Shown: positions 15,986 through 20,944 of the stretch, in pieces
Numbering within the stretch: the stretch's first letter is position 1
Layout: each line of letters opens with the position of its first letter
Notes under the pieces: model-generated
What the model was told of the DNA's origin: nothing
Databases searched by the model: none
What the model saw: the letters and a program-made list of their open reading frames with translations, nothing else
Translations under genes and position numbers: made by a program
NCBI GenBank assembly: GCA_035512195.1
Contig: DATKEK010000378.1
Location: forward strand, 1 to 20,944
From: DATKEK01 sp035512195
Lineage (GTDB): Bacteria; Pseudomonadota; Gammaproteobacteria; Burkholderiales; Eutrophovitaceae
Direction of reading: 5' to 3'
DNA: 20,944 nt

Positions 15986-16082
15986 TGTTCGAGGTTCCTG
16001 CTCATGACGATGATCGCGGCATGCTAACCTCCCGGCTTGCACAGAAGGATGATTCATTTGCATCGGAGGTTTCGAAAAGCGC

Positions 16083-16970
16083 ATGGCTAAACGACTTCCA
16101 CCCCTGCATGCATTGAGCGCGTTCGAGGCGATTGCGCGGTTGCGCAGTTTCAGCCGCGCGGCGGAAGAGCTGGCGATTACGCAAAGCGCGGTCAGCCGGC
16201 GTATCCGGCAACTCGAGGAGCAGTTCGACACGCGTTTTTTCATTCGTAGCCCGCGCGGCGTCGCGCTGACGGCGGACGGCGAAAGGCTGCTGTCGACGGT
16301 GCAGAAGGCGCTTGCCGAACTTGCGGAAGCCGCGCGTTGCGTGTCGGGCGCACGCGAGCGGTTGCGGGTGAGCGTGGCCCCTGCCCTGGCGAATCTCTGG
16401 CTGGTGCCCAGGCTCGGGGAGTTTCAGGCCGCCTGTCCGGAGGTCGATCTGGAGATCCATGCCACGCTCGAAATCGCGGATTTGCGTGCAGGCGACGCCG
16501 ATGTCGGCATTCGCTCCTGCCCGGGAGGCTGGCCCGGCCTTCAGGCAGTCAGGCTCACGCAGGAATTTCTGATTCCGGTGTGCAGTCCGGAGTATCCGCG
16601 CACAGTCGGCGGGCTGAAGCGCCCGGCCGACCTCGACCGCGCGGTGCTGCTGCGAAACGACCGTCTTGGCTGGGGCAGCTGGTTTCGCGCGGCGGGACTG
16701 AACCGGGCGGAACCCGACACGGGCCCGCTCTACAGCGAAGTCGAAAGCATGCTGCGCGCCGCAGCGAACGGGCGGGGGGTCGCGCTCGGCCTGAGCACGG
16801 TGACCAACATCGCGATTGCGCGTGGCGAACTGGTCCGGCTGTTCGATGTCTGCGTCCCGTCTCCCTTCAGCTATTACGCGACGTGCACGGCGGCCGGGGA
16901 AAACCGGCGCACGGTGCGCGCGTTCATCGATTGGTTGCTGGCGCAGTTCGGCATGCCTGCGGCCGCGTGA
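16083..16970 (+). CDS. LysR-family transcriptional regulator (GcvA-like)
   Basis: A 295-residue regulator. The N-terminal winged helix-turn-helix spans about residues 6-65 (LHALSAFEAIARLRSFSRAA, ELAITQSAVSRRIRQLEEQF, FFIRSPRGVALTADGERLL). The effector domain follows (RLRVSVAPALANLWLVPRLG, then DADVGIRSCPGGWPGLQAVR and a late GRGVALG). The overall pattern is nearest the GcvA group, in which the start 'RLPPLHALSAFEA' is typical. GGAGGT at 16065-16070 is 12 bases from the ATG, rather long. It is transcribed away from the thioesterase pair across 97 bases, the classic LysR arrangement, so those genes are the likeliest targets. I could not single out a convincing T-N11-A operator. Confidence 0.92.
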   Translation: MAKRLPPLHALSAFEAIARLRSFSRAAEELAITQSAVSRRIRQLEEQFDTRFFIRSPRGVALTADGERLLSTVQKALAELAEAARCVSGARERLRVSVAPALANLWLVPRLGEFQAACPEVDLEIHATLEIADLRAGDADVGIRSCPGGWPGLQAVRLTQEFLIPVCSPEYPRTVGGLKRPADLDRAVLLRNDRLGWGSWFRAAGLNRAEPDTGPLYSEVESMLRAAANGRGVALGLSTVTNIAIARGELVRLFDVCVPSPFSYYATCTAAGENRRTVRAFIDWLLAQFGMPAAA

Positions 16971-16992
16971 CGCGGAGAAATTGTGCCGGCGT

Positions 16993-16998
16993 TAGAAT
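16993..16998 (+). promoter_or_regulatory. -10 element implying a leaderless thiL transcript
   Basis: TAGAAT ends seven bases before the thiL GTG (17005). Its first three bases are an in-frame TAG stop for thiL, so translation cannot begin further upstream. If this box is used, RNA and protein starts coincide. No Shine-Dalgarno sequence precedes the GTG, and no good -35 is seen. Confidence 0.4.
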
Positions 16999-17004
16999 TG
17001 CCGT

Positions 17005-17961
17005 GTGTCCAGAGAATTCGAACTGATCGAACGCCATTTCACCCGCGAACCGCGCGGTGCGGTGCTGGGAGTCGGGGACGATGCGGCGCTGCTGCGGCCT
17101 TCTGCCGATCGCGATCTGGTGGCGACTACCGACACGCTGGTCGAAGGCGTGCATTTCAGTTCCGACGTGGATCCCGAGGCATTGGGACACAAGGCGCTGG
17201 CGGTCAATCTTTCCGACCTGGCGGCAATGGGTGCGCAACCGCGCTGGGTTCTGCTCGCCCTGACGCTGCCGCATGCGGACGACGACTGGCTGTCGCGATT
17301 TTCGCGCGGTTTCATGACGCTCGCCGATTCGTTCGAGGTCGATCTGGTCGGCGGGGATACCACGCGCGGGCCGTTGTCGATCTGCGTGACTGCGCTGGGG
17401 GAGGTCGATCGGGGCGCGGCGCTGCGCCGTGATGGTGCCCGCGCCGGGGAAGATGTCTGGGTTTCCGGCGTGATCGGCAATGCCGCGCTCGCGCTGTTGC
17501 ACCTCAAGGGAGACGTGCGGTTGAAGGATCCCGATCTGGGCAAGTGTCTCGCCAGACTGCACACACCGAAGCCGCGGGTTGCGCTCGGCCGGCGTCTGGT
17601 CGGTATCGCGAGCAGTGCGATCGACGTGTCGGATGGCCTGGTGGCGGACCTGGGACATATCGCCGGACGCTCGAATGTGCGCGCGGTGGTGGAATATGCG
17701 CGCGTTCCCTGCGCGCCTTCGGTGGTTTCGATCAAGGGGCACGATCCGATCCGCAGGGCGATTCTGGGCGGCGGCGACGATTACGAACTGTGCTTTACCG
17801 CGCCGCGCGACCGCGCGCGGGACCTGGAGAAACTCTCCGGCGAGCTGGGCGTGGGCCTGACCTGCATCGGGCGCACAGAGGAAGGACAAGGCGTGGCGGT
17901 GTCGAACGAGGACGGTTCTCCAATGCCGATCGAGGCGGCGGGTTTTGACCACTTCCGGTAA
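17005..17961 (+). CDS. thiL: Thiamine-monophosphate kinase
   Basis: A 318-residue cytoplasmic kinase that phosphorylates thiamine monophosphate to the diphosphate cofactor. The PurM-like fold is clear: VLGVGDDAALL, the TTDTLVEGVHF substrate/metal motif, KALAVNLSDLAAMGAQPRWV, DLVGGDTTRGP, SSAIDVSDGLVADLGHIA and ILGGGDDYELCFT. Length is normal. The GTG at 17005 is forced by an in-frame TAG at 16993 and directly precedes the conserved SREFELIERHF start. There is no ribosome site, so leaderless translation is suspected. It follows the LysR gene by 34 bases and overlaps pgpA by 17 bases. Confidence 0.96.
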   Translation: MSREFELIERHFTREPRGAVLGVGDDAALLRPSADRDLVATTDTLVEGVHFSSDVDPEALGHKALAVNLSDLAAMGAQPRWVLLALTLPHADDDWLSRFSRGFMTLADSFEVDLVGGDTTRGPLSICVTALGEVDRGAALRRDGARAGEDVWVSGVIGNAALALLHLKGDVRLKDPDLGKCLARLHTPKPRVALGRRLVGIASSAIDVSDGLVADLGHIAGRSNVRAVVEYARVPCAPSVVSIKGHDPIRRAILGGGDDYELCFTAPRDRARDLEKLSGELGVGLTCIGRTEEGQGVAVSNEDGSPMPIEAAGFDHFR

Positions 17962-18451
17962 TCCGGGCGCGCGCCCGACCCTGCGGTTCGTGTTTTCCCA
18001 TCCGGCGCACTTCATTGCGTTCGGCTTCGGCGCCGGTTTGTCTCCCGTGGCGCCGGGAACGTTCGGCACGCTGCTGGCCTTTCCGATCTACATCGGACTG
18101 TCGCGCGTGCTGTCCGATCCGGTGTTCATTTTCGTGCTGCTCGCGCTGTTCGTGCTCGGCGTCTGGGCCTGCGAGATTACGGGACGGAACCTCGGCGTGC
18201 ACGATCACGGCGGCATGGTGTGGGACGAAACCGTCGCCTTCTTGCTGGTATTGTTCCTGATTCCGCAGCATCAGCTGACGTGGGCGGCGTTCGCGTTCCT
18301 GCTGTTCCGCCTGTTCGATATTCTCAAGCCACCGCCGATCGGCAAGGTGGACATGACCGTGCGCAACGGCATCGGCGTGATGCTCGATGACATCATCGCG
18401 GCGTTCTACGCGCTGCTGTGCCTGGCGGGCTGGAAACTGGTCTTCGGCTGA
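17945..18451 (+). CDS. pgpA: Phosphatidylglycerophosphatase A
   Basis: A 168-residue inner-membrane lipid phosphatase that makes phosphatidylglycerol from its phosphate. Signature segments: AFGFGAGLSPVAPGTFGTLL, HDHGGMVWDETVAFLL (the acidic metal site), FLLFRLFDILKPPPIGKVD and GIGVMLDDIIAAFYALL, with hydrophobic helices between. Length matches the family (about 160-170). The start is a TTG (17945) inside the end of thiL; no ATG is available in frame before the conserved core, and a GTG at the VFSHP segment would remove residues usually present. thiL-pgpA overlap is common in proteobacteria and supports translational coupling. Confidence 0.94.
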   Translation: MTTSGNPGARPTLRFVFSHPAHFIAFGFGAGLSPVAPGTFGTLLAFPIYIGLSRVLSDPVFIFVLLALFVLGVWACEITGRNLGVHDHGGMVWDETVAFLLVLFLIPQHQLTWAAFAFLLFRLFDILKPPPIGKVDMTVRNGIGVMLDDIIAAFYALLCLAGWKLVFG

Positions 18452-18460
18452 AGGAGATTC

Positions 18461-18943
18461 GTGGACCGCGACCTGTACGAGCTGGCCGAACGCGTGGGCC
18501 TTGCCCTGAATGGGCGCGGGTTCATGCTGGCGACCGCGGAGTCCTGCACGGGAGGCTGGATCGGCCAGGCGGTCACCATGGTGCCCGGAAGTTCGGCATG
18601 GTTCGACTGCGGTTTCATCACCTACACCAACACGGCGAAAAGCAACCTGCTCGGCGTGCGCGAGGAAACGCTTGCCAAGTACGGCGCGGTGTCCGAGCAG
18701 ACGGTCGTGGAGATGTCAGCCGGCGCGCTGGCCAGAAGCCGCGCGCAGATTGCGGTGGCGGTCAGCGGGATTGCCGGGCCGGATGGCGGCAGTGCCGAAA
18801 AGCCGGTGGGCACGGTGTGTATCGGGTGGGCTGTGCGGGGTTCTTCGCCGGCGGCACAGACTTTTGTATTGTCAGGCGACCGCAATGCGGTCAGGCGCGC
18901 CAGTGTGATCGCGGCACTCGAGGGGTTATTGACGAGGCTGTGA
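18461..18943 (+). CDS. pncC: CinA-family nicotinamide-nucleotide amidohydrolase (PncC type)
   Basis: A 160-residue stand-alone CinA C-terminal domain. It converts nicotinamide mononucleotide to nicotinic acid mononucleotide, recycling the by-product of bacterial DNA ligase. Diagnostic parts: FMLATAESCTGGWIGQAVT with the catalytic serine/threonine region, the GFITYTNTAKSNLLGV loop, VAVSGIAGPDGGSAEKPVGT and the C-terminal RRASVIAALEGLL. It lacks the N-terminal molybdopterin-binding-like half, as in most proteobacteria. The GTG at 18461 has AAGGAG (18451-18456) directly upstream, right after the pgpA stop. In many bacteria this gene leads into recA; here a gene on the other strand separates them. 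Confidence 0.95.
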   Translation: MDRDLYELAERVGLALNGRGFMLATAESCTGGWIGQAVTMVPGSSAWFDCGFITYTNTAKSNLLGVREETLAKYGAVSEQTVVEMSAGALARSRAQIAVAVSGIAGPDGGSAEKPVGTVCIGWAVRGSSPAAQTFVLSGDRNAVRRASVIAALEGLLTRL

Positions 18944-18964
18944 AGGTCGGTCCGGCGGACCCGG

Positions 18965-19810
18965 CTATCGTTGCGGACCGCTCCCCGGATTGCCGCCGCG
19001 GCCCCAGCCCTGGCCGGGATGGTTGCCCTCGTGCACGACGCCGCTGACGCCGCCGGTCGCCGGCGTGTCGACATTCGGCGCGGTAATGCCGATCTCATTG
19101 AACCCGACCCCTCCATTCCCGCCATTTGCGGGCGGAGGGTTGTTGCTGCGCAGGCTGTCGTCGATATCGGATACGGCAGCCGGCTGCGGCGGCGCCAGAT
19201 CGGCGGCCTGATCGGTGAGCGCCGGCCGGGTGTTTTCGTCCAGCACGAAGTAAGACTGTCCGGCACCGAGTTCGAGGCAGCCGGCGGCGTTGCACACCTC
19301 GATGCGTCCGCCGGCAACGCTGCCGGTTACGCTCGGGCCGACATACTGCACCGTGTACTCGGTGCCGCGGATGCCGGTGGTGGCGACGCGCGTCGCCATC
19401 TTGTAGGCATCGCGGGTAAGCCGGCCGATCTCGCCGGTAATCGTGCGCAGGCCGCCCTTCAGCAGGCTCATGCCGAGGCGATCGGACGGGTCCGGCTTGC
19501 CGGCATAGCGAAAGTCGTCGATGCGGAACTCGGAGTTAGGGCTCAGGGAAACGAAACTGCCGTCGGCGAAGCGCAGGTGCGCGCGCCCGTCGGCCTCGGT
19601 GACGACGGTTTCGCCGGCGCGGATTTCCCCGGTGCGGGAAAGCGGCCGCTGCGATCCGTCCGCCGCCACCAGGTGCACGGCCCCGAACACGAACTGCGCC
19701 GTAGCCGCCGGCTCGGCGTGCGATGCACGCGGGGCCAGCGCCAGCGCGAGCAATGCGAGGCACAAGAGACGAATCAAACGCGTAGCATGGCTGGGCATGG
19801 CTAAACCCAT
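18965..19810 (-). CDS. Secreted FecR-domain protein
   Basis: A 281-residue exported protein. The N-terminus is a signal peptide (HATRLIRLLCLALLALALAP, cleavage likely at SHA before EPAA). Residues of about 55-150 form a FecR domain: GEIRAGETVVTEADGRAHLR, FADGSFVSLSPNSEFRIDDF, then GLRTITGEIGRLTRDAYKM and TTGIRGTEYTVQYVG, followed by GRIEVCNAAGCLELGAGQS. Two cysteines in that last strand pair could form a disulfide. The tail is Gly/Asn/Pro-rich and low in complexity. Classical FecR proteins are membrane anti-sigma factors beside a sigma factor and a TonB receptor; neither is here, and the signal peptide replaces the usual membrane anchor. The start could also be the ATG at 19798. It is on the opposite strand between pncC and recA. 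Confidence 0.85.
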   Translation of the reverse strand: MGLAMPSHATRLIRLLCLALLALALAPRASHAEPAATAQFVFGAVHLVAADGSQRPLSRTGEIRAGETVVTEADGRAHLRFADGSFVSLSPNSEFRIDDFRYAGKPDPSDRLGMSLLKGGLRTITGEIGRLTRDAYKMATRVATTGIRGTEYTVQYVGPSVTGSVAGGRIEVCNAAGCLELGAGQSYFVLDENTRPALTDQAADLAPPQPAAVSDIDDSLRSNNPPPANGGNGGVGFNEIGITAPNVDTPATGGVSGVVHEGNHPGQGWGRGGNPGSGPQR

Positions 19811-19820
19811 CCCTTGACCT

Positions 19821-19837
19821 ACCCTGCGTGACAGGGT
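19821..19837. repeat. Inverted repeat upstream of the FecR-domain gene
   Basis: ACCCTG-N5-CAGGGT is a perfect 6-bp inverted repeat 11 bases before the presumed start of the FecR-domain gene. It could be an operator or a leader hairpin. It is not a typical LexA box (CTGT-N8-ACAG). Confidence 0.35.
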
Positions 19838-20055
19838 TGTTGCATGACGTGCTGCATCCTGCATTGTTGTACGTCGCCCGTATCCCCGGCAGATGCCCCA
19901 TCGGGCGGGCAGTCGAAAACCGGGACCGTGACGAAGCAAAAGGTACTCCGAATCAAGGTGTTCGTACAGCCCCCGGCTTGCGCGCGGATCGGCGGACTCC
20001 TGCGCAGAAAAACCCGCAATTCGCGACTGCACCCACCTGCCGCGCGGGCGCCTTA

Positions 20056-20064
20056 TGCCATAAT
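20056..20064 (+). promoter_or_regulatory. Extended -10 promoter of recA
   Basis: TGCCATAAT is TG, one base, then CATAAT, an extended -10 element. Transcription would start near 20071, giving a leader of about 37 bases. A convincing -35 and a LexA palindrome are not visible in the 297 bases between the FecR-domain gene and recA. Confidence 0.45.
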
Positions 20065-20107
20065 CGCCCGCATCGAGAAGGCACAAACGAACAACGGGGC
20101 GAAACGA

Positions 20108-20944
20108 ATGGACGAAAACAGACAGAAGGCACTGCAGGCCGCGCTATCCCAGATCGAAAAACAGTTTGGCAAGGGCTCGATCATGCGCTTGGGCGAGCAC
20201 GACCTGGCCAAGGACATCGAGGTGGTCTCCACCGGCTCGCTCGGGCTGGATCTGGCTTTGGGAGTCGGCGGGTTGCCGCGCGGGCGGGTGGTGGAAATAT
20301 ACGGCCCGGAGTCTTCGGGCAAGACCACCCTGACGCTGTCGGTGATCGCCCAGATGCAGAAAATCGGCGGTACCGCCGCCTTCATCGATGCCGAGCACGC
20401 GCTCGACCCGCAGTACGCGGCCAAGCTGGGCGTCAAGGTCGAAGACCTCCTGATCTCGCAGCCGGACAACGGTGAGCAGGCGCTGGAGATCGCCGACATG
20501 CTGGTGCGCTCAGGTTCGGTCGACGTGGTGGTGGTCGATTCGGTGGCGGCGCTGACGCCGAAGGCCGAGATCGAAGGCGAGATGGGCGAGCCGCAAATGG
20601 GACTGCAGGCGCGCCTGATGAGCCAGGCGCTGAGGAAACTCACCGCCAATATCAAGCGCTCGAACACGCTGGTCATCTTCATCAACCAGATCCGCATGAA
20701 GATCGGCGTGATGTTCGGCAACCCGGAGACGACCACCGGCGGCAATGCGCTCAAGTTCTACTCTTCGGTGCGCATCGACATCCGCCGGGTCGGCGCGATC
20801 AAGAAGGCCGACGAGGTGATCGGCAACGAGACGCGCGCGAAAGTGGTCAAGAACAAGGTGGCGCCGCCGTTCCGCCAGGCCGATTTCGATATCCTCTATG
20901 GCGAAGGCATTTCCCGCGAGGGCGAGGTCGTCGAGCTCGGCGTG
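20108..20944 (+). CDS. recA: Recombinase RecA (N-terminal 279 residues; runs off the window)
   Basis: The first 279 residues of RecA, the ATP-dependent strand-exchange protein that also triggers LexA cleavage. Walker A is GPESSGKT at residues 66-73, the same numbers as in E. coli. Other marks: AFIDAEHALDPQYA, ISQPDNGEQALEI, VVVVDSVAALTPKAEIEGEM (Walker B), the L1 loop and helix GLQARLMSQALRKLTANIKR, NTLVIFINQIRMKIGVMFGN, and GGNALKFYSSVRIDIRR. The segment MGEPQMGLQARLMSQALRK points to Betaproteobacteria. The ATG at 20108 starts the normal DENRQKALQAAL N-terminus; the ribosome site (GGGGCGA) is weak. The C-terminal domain lies outside the window. Confidence 0.98.
   Translation, partial: MDENRQKALQAALSQIEKQFGKGSIMRLGEHDLAKDIEVVSTGSLGLDLALGVGGLPRGRVVEIYGPESSGKTTLTLSVIAQMQKIGGTAAFIDAEHALDPQYAAKLGVKVEDLLISQPDNGEQALEIADMLVRSGSVDVVVVDSVAALTPKAEIEGEMGEPQMGLQARLMSQALRKLTANIKRSNTLVIFINQIRMKIGVMFGNPETTTGGNALKFYSSVRIDIRRVGAIKKADEVIGNETRAKVVKNKVAPPFRQADFDILYGEGISREGEVVELGV

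Noticed and set aside
16022..16030. TGCTAACCT as an extended -10 for the LysR gene
   Set aside because: Only a partial match (TAACCT), and the surrounding 97-bp divergent region gives no supporting -35 or T-N11-A site.
18949..18961. GGTCC-GGC-GGACC hairpin between pncC and the FecR-domain gene as a terminator
   Set aside because: Only 5 bp with a 3-base loop and no T-run; too weak to annotate.

Overview
The window is a GC-rich chromosomal segment that reads as a betaproteobacterium. The partial RecA at the right edge has beta-type signatures. The order glyA-nrdR-ribD-ribE-ribBA-ribH-nusB, with a RibBA whose second domain has lost its zinc cysteines, also fits that class. No transposase, integrase, tRNA, rRNA or CRISPR array is visible, so this is core genome rather than an island.

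Left part (1-8.1 kb): the C-terminal tail of a 3-hydroxyisobutyrate-dehydrogenase-like oxidoreductase, a GlcG/HbpS-type protein, an unassigned 88-residue protein and an AbgT-family transporter lie on the + strand. A YdjM-type membrane hydrolase and a DUF2914 membrane protein follow on the - strand. A small outer-membrane beta-barrel protein stands alone on +. The cstA-ybdD pair (carbon-starvation/pyruvate-type uptake) is on the - strand, divergent from glyA.

Central part (8.2-15.2 kb): a + strand run of glyA, nrdR, ribD, ribE, ribBA, ribH, nusB and panB links one-carbon metabolism, control of ribonucleotide reductase, riboflavin synthesis, antitermination and the first pantothenate step. Most junctions are tightly coupled (TGATG, 1-nt gap, GTGA, 14-nt overlap). 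Three junctions are instead filled by long inverted repeats, each built of short tandem units: 7 bp at glyA/nrdR, 8 bp at ribBA/ribH and 9 bp at nusB/panB. They differ in sequence but share one design: a purine-rich or A/C/G-rich tandem array on the left, a spacer, and its complement on the right, filling the space between two genes. In two of them a Shine-Dalgarno-like stretch in the left arm opens a short reading frame that crosses the hairpin and ends at or just before the next gene. This is the most unusual feature of the window.

Right part (15.1-20.9 kb): two ATGA-overlapping hotdog thioesterase genes lie on the - strand, the second broken by a 7-C run, divergent from a LysR regulator. 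Then come thiL (apparently leaderless), pgpA and a cinA/pncC amidohydrolase on +. A secreted FecR-domain protein lies on - between cinA and recA, and recA runs off the right edge.
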